Positions 23,212-34,800 of a stretch of DNA of 64,000 nt are shown here, one piece after another. Within the stretch, counting starts at the first letter, position 1; each line of letters begins with the position of its first letter. A program made the position numbers and the translations under genes. Below the pieces are notes generated by a model that made no database searches, was not told the origin of the DNA, and was given only the letters and a program-made list of their open reading frames with translations. Origin of the DNA: Larimichthys crocea (Eukaryota; Chordata; Actinopteri; Sciaenidae); NCBI RefSeq assembly GCF_000972845.2, contig NC_040020.1, positions 918,625 to 982,624 on the forward strand. Reading direction: 5' to 3'.

Positions 23212-24029
23212 GATAGAAATGGGTTATTCTACTTTTACTTCACATAAATGTTACTTATAATAATTAAGAGCAGAGTGTTCAGACCGTACTGTTGTAGTAG
23301 ATCCCACATGACAAAAGGAATATAAAAAGATCATTAAATACAAATTAAATATAGTTTTTATAGAAGTGCAGTGTGAGATGTTAATCAAAGGTTTCAGTTT
23401 GATGAAAAAAGTTGAGTTGAACTTGAATTCAGGACTTTTATTTGTAATTTTTACCTTTTCTAATTACAATTAAAACAACCGCAAATGTTTTTTATAATAT
23501 CAGGAAGTTGATTTATTTATTTATATTTATATATTTATAAAATGTTTGATTGTGTGATTCAATTATGATTTATTCACTTGTTTCCGTCGTTTGTTCAAGT
23601 TTAAGAATTCATTCAGTGTTTCACATTTCTGCTGTTCATGCGGACAGACAGGTACAGACAGACAGTACAGACAGACAGGTACAGACAGACAGACGATATA
23701 AAAGTAAGCGGGGCTGACACGCTGATGTAGTTTGGTGGAGGGACTCACACACACACAGTGTCACACACACACACAGTGTCACACACACACACAACACTCC
23801 ACGCGTGCAGCCTGGAAAACCGACCAAACTTCAGACTTCAGCTCAAAACAACCTGAACTTTAATTCCTCTCGGTCCACATGAGCGTGTTTGGAGCTAGAA
23901 CGTTTCCAGTCGGGCTGCCGTGACTAAAACCACAAACACAACGTGAGTCCGATCCGAGGCAGCTGCAACTTTTTGTTTAGATTTTTTATCTTGCTGGAAA
24001 CTTTCAGCTGGGGACAAACAGCAGAGGAC

Positions 24030-24305
24030 ATGCCGGAGTTTGTGGCTTTGTTGGCCGCATTTGCAATGCTCTCTGTCGGGTTAAGGAGCTCCGTGGTCGC
24101 GGTGGTGGAGAGGACGGCGGCGGCTGCGGTGAACAGCTCCGCGGTGGCCAGAGTGGAGAGCTCCGAGGAAGGGACCGAGAAGCGGGGCGAGCTGGCTGCC
24201 CTAGCCGCTGCCGGTGTGAGGTGGACGGGCTGCTTGCACCGGGTGGACTGCTCAGACCTGGGGCTCGGGAGATACCGAGCAACCTGAGCGGTTTACATCT
24301 TACCT
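24030..24305 (+). pseudogene. lgr5: LGR5-like first exon, right copy, frame broken
   Basis: This is the mirror of the exon at 4931-5208: same ATG context, same signal-peptide-like start and same TACCT|GTAAGT donor. It is 276 bases against 278. I see one missing A in the GAGGAAAGGG run, an extra T in GGCTGCTTGCACC, a missing C in GGGCTCGGG and a missing T in GAGCGGTTTAC, each shifting the frame. The encoded cysteine cap is therefore lost in this copy. The indels look like consensus error as much as true decay. No second exon follows before the gap. Confidence 0.7.
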
Positions 24306-24326
24306 GTAAGTCAACACGCAGGGTTC

Positions 24327-24482
24327 ATTTATTATTATTATTGTTTTATTATTATTATTATTATTATTATTTTATTATTGTTATTATTATTATTATTATG
24401 TTATTATATTGTTATTATTATTATTATTATTTTATTATTATTATTATTATTATTGTTATTATTTTATTATTATTATTATTAT
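24327..24482. repeat. TTA-rich microsatellite
   Basis: TTA/TTG units with interruptions. It is the mirror of the shorter TAA tract at 4856-4909. Confidence 0.93.
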
Positions 24483-24779
24483 CAGTAGTAGTATTTACCA
24501 ACCTGTTGCTCTTACTTTGCACATAGTAAATAAACAGCAGCTCACATTGTGTGTGCGCGTGCGTGCGTGAGCGCGTGCACGGGACTCGTGGAGAAGCGGA
24601 GCACCTGTCTGTGCTTCTGTTTATCTGTCACGCGCGCCCCTGAGACGCGCGCGCACGTCGTGTTGTTTTCATATGGTGGTTAAGGCGGTCTGAAGAGATT
24701 AAGTTCTACTCTCTGGTGCCAGTGTTCAGACAGAAAGGGGCTGGAAGTAAGAAAAGAGCCATGAAACCTTTGAGGAGCA

Positions 24780-25700
24780 TTACTACTAGTTTACTTCTCA
24801 GTTCCAGGGGTTCTTGATTTAAAAGTTAGTTTGGGAATGTCAGCAGGTTCTTGAGCTAAAGCTTAAAGTTCTTCAGAAGGTTCCGAGTGTTCTTCAAGAG
24901 GTTTTCGTGGGTACAGGAGGCTCAGCTTGTACAGAGATGGAAAACCTATAAAAAAGGAATTTAGAGGTTTTAAAACATCTTTAGAAATATTCGTAGGTTC
25001 TGGAGCACTCAAGAGGTTCCAGTGGGTCTTGAGAGTTTTAGTGGTTATTAAGCATTCTCCACAGAGGAGGCTCAACTACTTAACGAGATTCCTGGAGGCT
25101 TTGAAGATTTTCAAAAGGTTTGAATGTTTCTATATGGAGGTCAGAGTTTGTCAAGAAGTTCCTGGAGCACTCTAAGAGGTTCCAGTGGTTCTTGAGAAGG
25201 TTTCAGGTGCCATTGTTTTCTCAAGATGTTCCACAGAGAAGGCTTAAGATTCCTGGAGGTCTTAAAGGTTTTAAAAAGGTTTGAATATTTCTTTTAGGTT
25301 GAGATAGCCTCCAGTGCCACGGTGACCCTGATGAGGATAAGCGTTTCAGATAATGGATGGATGGATGGTCTCTAGGTTTGTTCTTTGAGTCGAAGAGTTG
25401 AAGGTTTAGATGTCCTTGAGGAGGTTTTAGTGGTTCTTAAGCATTTTCCACAGAGGAGGCTCGACTACTTGAAGAGATTTATGTAGTTTTTGAGGATTTT
25501 AAACATTTCTTGAACATTTCTATAGGGAGGTCTGTAGGTTCTTCAAGAGGTTCCTGGAGAACTCAAGAGTTTCCAGTGGTTCTTGAGAATGTTTTGGTGT
25601 CCTCCTTGAAGAAGAGTGGTTCTTAAAGAGCCTCCTGGAAGTTTTTAAAGGGTTTAAATATTTCTTTAGGGAGCTCTGTAGGTTCGGTGTGAAGTCTTTG
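24780..25700. repeat. Degenerate tandem repeat, right-arm copy
   Basis: This is the reverse-complement counterpart of 3640-4510, including the GGATGGATGGATGG tail of an interspersed repeat at about 25350-25370. Confidence 0.62.
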
Positions 25701-25930
25701 GTCATAATATAAGAGAAAATAATGAATTCGTTCTACTTTATTCATCTGTGTGGCTCGTCAGGCTTTGGGGTCCCAACACAAGAAGTGTCAGTGAAGTTTC
25801 AGTGTTTCTATTTGAGTGTAAACTCCTGTTAAAGCAAACACTAAACTAATCAAATCCATTTTACCTCACAGCAGGTGATCGGCCTCGATACCAGACATGT
25901 TTCAGCTCTGGCAAAACCATTACATCACTG

Positions 25931-25956
25931 TGTGTGTGTGTTGTGTGTGTGTGTGT

Positions 25957-25988
<32 letters not shown>

Positions 25989-25996
25989 GTGTGTGG
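25931..25996. repeat. Interrupted GT microsatellite
   Basis: GT runs broken by TTG and GGTG words, in the right arm. The left-arm counterpart (3336-3394) is uninterrupted. Confidence 0.92.
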
Positions 25997-26194
25997 TGGA
26001 AGGAAAACCTGCCCGTCTTGGCTGTGGTCTAAAAGCAGCACAATGTCCAGGATTTAAATTTCACTCTCATTAAAGAAACCTTCTTCTATTACAAAAAGCT
26101 CAGTGTGGGTGTGTGTGTGTGTGTGTGAATGAAGGAGCATGTTCCTTACAGTTTGTCTAGACAGGCGAGATGACACACACACAACACACAACAC

Positions 26195-26226
<32 letters not shown>

Positions 26227-26401
26227 ACACACCACACGGCGACAGTCGATCAAAGGTTCTTGTGTCTTTATTAAAGTCCAATCAGGAATCGAATCCAACA
26301 AAACATCGAGGAGGTTCAGGGTGTTGTGAGTTTGGAAGGATGCCGTCAGGATTCAGATCCTGTACTCAGATTAAAAGTCTAATACCACCATGTTGTCAAA
26401 T

Positions 26402-26783
26402 AAAACCGGACGTAGTCTCCGTGACGTCCTGGGAATAGTAAGGTCCGGGGGGGGGCTATGAGTTCTTGGCCCGGCCCCTCTGTCAAATTTTGACCCATGT
26501 GCCCGCAAGTCCAAAAGTTGCCCACCCCTGTCTAATCTCCGTGACGTTCCCGCAGACTGTCTAACACTGGACGTAGTCTCCGTGACGTCCCCATAGACTT
26601 CTAAAACCTGGACGTAGTCTCCGTGACGTCCCCGCAGACTGTCTAAACCTGGACGTAGTCTCCGTGACGTCCCGCAGACTGTCTAAAACCTGGACGTAGT
26701 CTCTGTGACGTCCCGCAGGCTGTCTCAAAACCGGACGTAGTCTCCGTGACATCCCCGCAGACTGTCTAAAACCTGACGTAGTT
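26402..26783. repeat. 42-bp minisatellite, right-arm block, split by a hAT fragment
   Basis: A partial unit lies at 26402-26430, then a hAT end fragment (about 26441-26530, the mirror of 2755-2846), then about six to seven units to 26783 in the orientation opposite to 2411-2750. Confidence 0.88.
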
Positions 26784-26800
26784 CGTTTGCCAGAACAGGA

Positions 26801-26817
26801 GCTGTGTGTGTGTGTGG

Positions 26818-26848
<31 letters not shown>

Positions 26849-26876
26849 TGTGTGTGTGTGTGTGGTTGTGTGTGTG
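26801..26876. repeat. GT microsatellite, interrupted
   Basis: The mirror of the CA tract at 2335-2390, here broken by GGTG and GGTTG words. Confidence 0.92.
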
Positions 26877-27989
26877 GCATCCAGCAGCACCTCTTAACAA
26901 CAAAAGCTTTCTCGCACTCCGACACCAGCACGTCCAAACATCCTGCACAGGTAGACGGATCACCTGTCTTCCTGTGAGGTCACGAAGAGGTCAGGAAGAC
27001 AATACCGGGTTCACCTGTCTGCAGGTAAACGTAAAAACAAAAAAGTTACTGGTGGTGAGAGAACAGATCGAATCAGACGCTACAATATGGCTGCCAAAGG
27101 GGCGGGGGCTTATTGAATGGTTCACATGTACATCAGCTCGTTCATCACAGCGGAGCTAAATACATTCCTGTTGTTCTTGCTGTCAATCAGAGGCAAATGG
27201 AGACTTACAGGCCCCATTCAGGCTTCAGCAGGTCTGCTTAGGCAGTGCAGCTAGTGTCCACCACACCCACACCCACACACACCACACCCACACACACACC
27301 ACACACACACCACACAAGGCATTGACAGATGGCCAGCATTCAGACTTGCGGTGTCAAACAGACAGACAGGAGGCTGTGAACTGACTCCTGATGTCCGCTG
27401 TTCTGTCTCCGTTCAGTTACTGTTTCGTTTCGTTCTCACAGAAAGAAGAAAAATTCACTTCAGTCAGCTCAGTGTGTTTGTTATTACTCGTGGTGACACT
27501 ACACAGTATAATGTACTGCTTTCAAATCTTATTAATAAGTGCTGACCTGTGGATCAGGTGACCCACATCTGACCTGTGATCAGCTGAACGGTGTTGTCTC
27601 TGTCATTCGTACGTCTGTTCTCACTCTATGTAACTTTGGGCTCCGGGTCGGGAGAAGTACGAAACGCTTTACGGCACTAAGTCACACACGCAGCAACTAT
27701 TCACTGATTCTGGCTGAAAAACTGGATCATATTTTATGGAGGAAAGAAATGTTTTTCTGGTTTCCCTTGATGCTCCTCCGGCTGCTCCGCCTCAACCTCT
27801 CTGAGATTTACAGAGTTTATGATGGACAGTGAAGTAACCTGCTGACAGCTGTAGCTGCTGTTTAGTTCTCAGTTCGTCAGCTGACGAACTGAGTGTTTGT
27901 ACCAACAGGGTTTTATGGATCTGACCAGGTAAGGAAGAGCAGACAGCAGGATTCTTGTAACCAGGCTTCGCCCCCCACGTCTTCTCTAA

Positions 27990-27999
27990 NNNNNNNNNN
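27990..27999. other. Assembly gap 1 (10 N)
   Basis: Ten undetermined bases separate the inverted-repeat contig from the LCORL/NCAPG contig, which begins with a GA run (28000-28024). Ten N is probably an arbitrary gap length. The order and distance of the two sides are therefore not shown by the sequence. Confidence 0.98.
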
Positions 28000-28024
28000 G
28001 AGAGAGAGAGAGAGAGAGAGAGAG

Positions 28025-28202
28025 ATGGTTACTTATTTACATATGTTGTTTTTGTTTGTTTGTAAAAATGCATGTAAAAATGTAATATATATATATATAA
28101 TAATAATCAGAATCAGAAATACTTTAATAATCCAAGGGGGAAATTATTTTTGTTACAATACTCAAAACAAACAAAAACAACATATGTAAACAAGTAACCA
28201 TC
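28025..28202. repeat. Hairpin-forming inverted repeat with LINE/SINE-like tail inside
   Basis: GATGGTTACTTATTTACATA...TTTGTTTGTTT (28025-28062) pairs with AAACAAACAAAAACAACATA...GTAACCATC (28165-28202). Between the arms, CAGAATCAGAAATACTTTAA and the following CCAAGGGGGAAATT resemble the common fish repeat tail read on the minus strand. Confidence 0.7.
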
Positions 28203-28439
28203 TATATATATGGTATATAAGGTATATAAAAGAAACTAAGAAATTTACAGTTAAATAATGTGATGTGCAATAATATAATATAATAATATATCTATAGAGA
28301 TACACATTTGCCATTTTGTATAATTTTGTATGAATTTCAACATCTTTATTTTAGTTACATTTCATCTTGTGCGCACAAGAAAATAAATATCAACTTTGAG
28401 GGACTTTGGGGGAGCTCGGCATCTGTCAGACTCAGTCCT

Positions 28440-28636
28440 GGGCTAAAATGTCCCACCTCCAGCCCTCCACCCCCTCTCTGTCTCTCTCTTTCCCCGCACA
28501 GCATCTCCCTCTAGCGGCAGGCTGAGGTCAGGACAGCCGCTGCCGCCGCTGCAGCACACACACACACACACAGACAGCCGCTTCCTGTCCATTGAGGCAG
28601 ACAGAGGGAGAGAGAGAGCGGGGGGAAGGACGCAGA
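28440..28636 (+). promoter_or_regulatory. LCORL: Putative LCORL promoter and 5' untranslated region
   Basis: The sequence changes from AT-rich to GC-richer (CCGCTGCCGCCGCTGCAG near 28535-28555) just before the ATG at 28637. There is no TATA box at a convincing distance. A short CA run lies at 28555-28572. The boundary is inferred from composition and the position of the first codon. Confidence 0.4.
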
Positions 28637-28794
28637 ATGGCGGCCGTGCAGTGCTCCAAATGCACGGCAGAAAGGAAAGGGTTTCGGCGGGAACTTGATT
28701 CTTGGCGACACAAATTGATACACTGCGTCGGTATGAGCCATGGTGCAGTTTCATATTTTGTGACCAAAAAAAAAACAAACAAGCAACAACAACA

Positions 28795-28834
<40 letters not shown>

Positions 28835-31800
28835 AAGAGGGTTAGCTCACAGGCTAGTTAGCGGTTAGCTCACAGGCTAGTTAGCGGTTAGCTCATAGGC
28901 TAGCTAGCGGTTAGCTCACAGGCTAGCTAGCGGTTAGCTCACAGGCTAGTTAGCGGTTAGCTCCCCGGAGCTACATGCTAACTAGCGGCTAGTTAGCTCG
29001 TAGCCTGGCACCGGAGCTGGCAGGCTAACGCTTACCAGCTGGCTTAGCCGCTCGGTTTGGCTCCTTTTTCTTTGTCCCTCTTGAGCTAGCTCGCTACTCA
29101 CCGGTGCTAGCTCTCTGTTTTTTTTTTTTTTAACATATATGTATTTAAAGAGTGGACGTCGAGCAACGTCGCGTTAAAGTAGCCCAACGGACAGTTAGCT
29201 CGGTTTGTTTATTGACATTAATGCTGCTGCTGCTGTTGTTGCTGTTTTTGGAGGAAAGGGGGGGAGGGGAGAGAGAGAGGGGATTGTTGCTACAGCTAAT
29301 GTCAATGTGAGAGAAGAGTCGGGTAACGGTTTTCCACGTACCGATGTGCTATTTTTATTTGTTTATTTATTTATTTGTTTGTTTGTTTTCGCCGGTAACT
29401 TCCAAGGCTCGAGTTAGCTGCTTGTGTTTTTATCATTAATCCGGGAGGAGGGGGGGGTGACATTGAACGCAGCACACACGAGATAATAACACACAATCAA
29501 TGTCATTAATCGTGTTTATTGTTTAGAGTTGTTTACCGAGTGTTACAGGTGTTTGCCTTAAAGCTGCCTGTAGCTGTGTGTTTTTTAGTCATGATACAGA
29601 CATGTAATGTATATTATCTGATGTTTCTTCAACCTTTTCTCCCTGTTAAAAGGGGAAAAAAGGGTATAAGGTCTAAGGACAGAGGGTGTCACTCCCTGTA
29701 CAGATTGTAAAAAGCCAAATAAATATACAAATAAAATCTGATTTGATATTGGCGTGCATGCAGATCATGTTCTGAAGGTGTGTTTGTTTTTGTCTTGCAG
29801 GGTTTGAAAGCATTCTGGAGGGAATCTACGGCCCGATGCTGCTGAGAGACCTTGATTTATTCGATGGTGGGTTTGTACATTTAAAAAAAAACAACTATAC
29901 TATACTAAAACAATCAGCTGATCATGTCATGTCAGGTTCAGCTGTCAAATTAATCAGTTTCTTTCATAATTTACTATATACAGTGGTTCCTCGTTTATCG
30001 CGGGGCATACGTTCTAAAAATAACCCGCAATAAACGAAATCCGCGAAGTAAGTTTTACAATTATTATACATGTTTTAAGGCCGTAAAACCCCTAACCACA
30101 CACTTTTATACACCTTTTTACACGCATTTTGTACAGTACTCCCTTAAACAGGACGCAGAACACACGTGCGGTTCTCCCTTAGCCAATTTCGGACGCAGAA
30201 CACAGTGCGCGTTCATACATGCAACAAAAACTGCACTGAAAAAAATCCGCGAAACAGCGAGTCCGCGAAAAGTGAACCGCGATATAGCGAGGGACGACTG
30301 TAAATCGAATAATTTCGAACCAGGACCTTCCATAGTTAGCCCAAATCCTTTGTCAGCCGTTTGTAAACCTTACACCCCAAGCACACATCTTTTAAAGAAA
30401 TTGACACATTTATGTTGTTTTTTCTATTAATACGCTTGTGAACAGCTGATCGTTAGCTGGCACACAGGAGTAAACTGTGAATTTGTTGTGGAACATTTAA
30501 AGCCGTGGATCGATATTGATTGACATTTTGGTTCTCCGGCAGGACGATGTATGTGTAAACATGAACTCTGTGTTAGAGTCAAGCTTCCAGTTTGACAGAT
30601 GTGTAATGTTATTTATGAAATTGGACTCATATCCCTGCATCTATCTACACATTTCACAAAGATACATGTCATCTAGTTTTTCCTTTATTTAACTGTAAAT
30701 GTATGCTATGAAATGCACCGGGGGTTCCACCAATATCGCCACTTACATAAGGAGGCAGCGTGATGTCTTACTTGAGTCAACCCAGCCTCTGTAGCATTAA
30801 TGGAACCGCTGGATTTAGGCGGATGAAGTCTCGTGTACAACAACAACACCCAGTCAGCAGGTTTTCTTAGAACAATGAATCTGTTGTGACCTCCCAAAAT
30901 GCTTCCCTGTAGATCACTTCCTGCTGTGTGGCCGCAAATATTATTATTTCATTTGGCCTCGAGCTGTTACGATGATAATATTTCTCGTGACATCTTAGAA
31001 GTATGAGGAAACGATACTCTCTTAAATCAGGTGCACACACTGCAGATGAATTGTTGTTCATCTAAAAAACAACAACAGCTGAATTAAATCCAAATCTAGT
31101 CGGATCATTGCAGATTTATCCAAATTTATATACTTATATTTTTTACTTGTGGTGGTTCTGCTATCTACATCAGCTCGTATGTTATCACAGGCCACTTGTA
31201 CTTGGACTTGCAGCCAAAAGACACAGCTTGCTCAACACTGTCTGCAGTCTGTAGTGCCATCTGGAGTTTGAGTGAGGCTAGACAGGAACATAATCAGATG
31301 ATGTGTGAGTGAGACCTGGCAGCCATAATTAATTTCCTGTTGGAGTGACATTTATTTTTATTGGTTTGCCGTTTTCAAAGGAAAAAATATTTATAGATCA
31401 GAAAAAAGGTCGTAAAGCAATCCTCTGCTTTGATTTGCAACATTACCACACGATTGTCCAACCACAGATATTAAGAACAGCTAAGTAGATCTGAGTGGTG
31501 ACTTTTCTTCACACTCAGTTTAAAATCTGGCTCGCCTGACTCAGATTTCCTCGCGCCGCAGCTTTCTAGAAAGTGTCACCTGCCGTAAATCGTGTAGTAA
31601 AACCTCAGCAGATCTGTCGTCAGCAGCACGTAAAGTGTTCTCTTAAATAAAAGTGGCGTGATGCTGCATTTTGGCAGCCACCTACGCCGCTCATCAAACT
31701 CTGTATTGTGACCACAGCAGGAGGCTGTTTGATCCCTGATGTGTCTTCATGTGTTCACGGCTGCTTATTTCATATTGTGTCTTTCAGACTGTGAACCTGA

Positions 31801-34800
31801 CGAGGTGGATGACTGGTCTGTAGAAGCAAACTGCTCTCAGTGTTCATTCTGCAACCTTCCCCTGGAGAAACTTAGTGTAAGGATTGTAGCTCTTAACATT
31901 TAGTTAAGTCATACTATAATCATCACAAAAACATCCAGCAAAGTAACTTTTCTCTCTTTCCTTGTAGGATCAAGTACCTTCAGCCACGTCGCCCCTCTCC
32001 TCGCCCTCTGATTACTCTCCCTGTCAGGCTCCAACCATCTCTGAGAGCAGCCAATCAGCGCACAGGTTCCTCCAAGCTGTGTTTCACAAGAAAGGTGGGT
32101 CGTGTGTCTTTCAGGCTCGTAGGGCACGGTACGAATGTGTCAACTTATGATACTCTGAAGCTACCGTCATATCACTTTCACTCAGTTGCTAAATTGGTTG
32201 AAAAACAGAACTTGTCTGCTTTGATTAATTTTTTTGTTTTGTTTTTGCCACTAAGGGCTCCAGATTGTTTAATTATTCAGCTCTGGCCTCGCCTCAAGCA
32301 CATTTCTGTGCTACAGCAGACATTTCATATCTTTGCTCACACGATGTCCTGTTCCTTTGGATAATCCTTGTCGTCAACAGTTTATCATGGGACAATTTCT
32401 CGCGAATAACCGATCACATGCTTGCACAAGAGTTCTAAGATGTTGTTGAGATCCTTTCAGGCTTCCCAAATGTTCCCTTTTGACTGATTACTCTTGAACT
32501 GCCTCCAAGGTTTATTTTATGAGTAAATGACTCAGCTGAGGTCAAGTCAGTGCAAATTCCAAATTTGCAACTCGGCTTGGTAGTTAGGAGGAGGTGAAAC
32601 AAATCTTGTTTCATAATGATGATGATAATTCCTGGAGAAAACAACTCAGAAATGGTTACGGTATAAAACCAAGAGACAAGATTGTCTCAAAAGATCATGA
32701 TCAGGCGGTTACCATGGACGGTGTGGCAAAATCTAGGAAGTGAACAAAAAATAGTTTTGTTTTTTTGGCTTTATTTTTGATAGAGACAACTAAAGAGTGA
32801 CAGGAATGTGGGGAGAGAGAGATGGGGAATGACATGCAGCAAAAGGCCGCAGGTCAGATTCGAACCCCGGGTCGCTGCAGCAAGTCTTCGTACGTGGGGC
32901 GGATGCTCTACCAACTGTTTAAGTGGGAAAGATGAATCCCACCTACTAATACATCCTAATATGTCATGTTGGAGTGACCGGGACAGATTTATGTCAGTGG
33001 ATTTATTGTAAGATGTTCGAACAACCTTCTCTGAGGACCAAAAACTCTCTAACAATAATGAAAGATCCAGCTTGTTATGTTGCAACCTCTGAACTTCTGT
33101 CTGCGACTTCGCCTTCTTCATTAGATGTGCCGCACGGCTGCGATCCCAACATCCCTCTGGTTGCCCAGGAGCTCATGAAGAAGATGATACATCGCTTTGC
33201 CTTGGAGTACGCGTCCAAGTGCCTGCTCCACACCAGTACAAATGGTGTTACAACAAGGACCTCATCACCTTTGTCAGAGACATCAGATGCCCCTCTGGAC
33301 CTCACAGTGAGCCGAACCCAGGAGGAGAAAGAGAATGAAAGTGAACCAGGTAGAGACATATTACAGTAAATATATATTTCCAGTTTCCAGAGTTGTACCG
33401 TGTCAAACACTAACCAGTTCCATTGAAATCTTCCCATAACAGATGGCGTGCTCGACCTCTCCAACAGGAACTCTGCCTGCTCAGCAACTTCATCAACATC
33501 CTTATCTAATCACAAAGCCTCAGGGTAAGATTTCCTTTTTTTACTGTATTCTTGGATATCCCCCGTCTATAAATTTTAGCTAGCGCTGTTAGGTCTTTTG
33601 GAAAAATGCACGAGGAAACCCTGTTATTACCACCGGGGGGGTTCTTCTTAAGTATACACGATGATAAATTCACATGGCCGAGGCAACTTTTGTCCAAACC
33701 CACCGTGACTGAAACATTTTGCATGTGAGGAAATCTGCATTTTTTACACTGAGTTCAGCACTTTTATCTTCTGCATCTCCGTTTAGGTTTATATAGCATG
33801 GCATTCTTTGTCCATCCTTGATTTAAGTCAGCTAATTAACACCTCTCAGGCCTGATAATGCATACTCATTTGTTTGGAAGCTTTGGTAGTCATGTCGAAG
33901 AGGTAGCTTTGGTGTTTTGGTTCTCTGGGGTTGACTCTTTTATCTCTTGAGCGGTAACGTCACAGCAATGGCACCGTATTTATAACATTCGCCAGCAGCT
34001 CAGGATTGAACATTGCAGTACCTCACAACGATTTTTTTCACCTCCCTGTTTACTGATCCAGTTATGATGAGTTTGATTATTCAACCTTCAAGCATGTAGG
34101 ACTCTGACTGAAGGATATCACAAATACTACAGGGGGTTGTGTGTGTGTGTGAGCGCCAAAGTGTAACCCCAGCCATTCACAGACTGTCCCACCTGGACGT
34201 GAAGAGGCTTTGCCACACACACAGCAGCAGTGTGTGAGGGCGCAGAAACAGACTGAGAACAGACAGACATGAAACATAACAGTCGCAGTGATGTTACCAA
34301 CACAAGGCATAAAGGAGTGGACCCCTCGCTCTGCACCCCCCCTGTCCCCTATGCAAAAAAAAAAAAAAAAAAATCAAACCCCCCTCCATCACCTCCATCC
34401 TGACCCTGCTGTTTGGTCCTCCCATCCCTAGGAGGCAGCGCAGGCAGAAAGAGGAGTACATTGAGAGGAGCTTGGAGCTGTCTGAGGGGTTGCTGTCCAA
34501 GGCCTTGAAGGATATACGTTCAGGGAGGCTGCAGGAGCAGCGTGCCGCGTTGCTTTACGGGATACCTCTTCACACCCTGAGGCAAGGCCTGGACGGCTGG
34601 GCCGAGGGAAGGCTGGGAATGCTACGTCAACTTGCACCAGGAAGCAGAGATTTCAGGGACGAAGTGACGTCATACAACGTGATGTCATCAATGCTGGGTG
34701 GCGAAGCCCGCCTCGTCCTGCAGAAGGTGGCGGCGTGGGCGGAGCGGGCAGAAATTGGAGGAGCTGCAGAGGAGAACGGAGACTTGAGTGTCCCGTCATC

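Larger units (their letters stand above)
23343..27989 (-). repeat. Right arm of the 4.6-kb inverted repeat
   Basis: This is the reverse complement of about 1300-5972. It runs into the assembly gap at 27990, so its true outer end is unknown. Compared with the left arm it has many single-base deletions or insertions, including four in the short lgr-like exon, and its microsatellites are more interrupted. Confidence 0.88.

Noticed and set aside
1..27989. CRISPR-like array in the minisatellite blocks
   Set aside because: The repeats are directly tandem without unique spacers, and the genome is a vertebrate.
28443..28835. 130-codon minus-strand frame over the LCORL first exon
   Set aside because: It is antisense to a clear first exon and includes poly-A and CA translations.
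32765..32930. Possible functional tRNA gene on the minus strand
   Set aside because: Box A and box B likeness is present, but no cloverleaf closes and the flanks match a SINE body also seen at 48812-48930.
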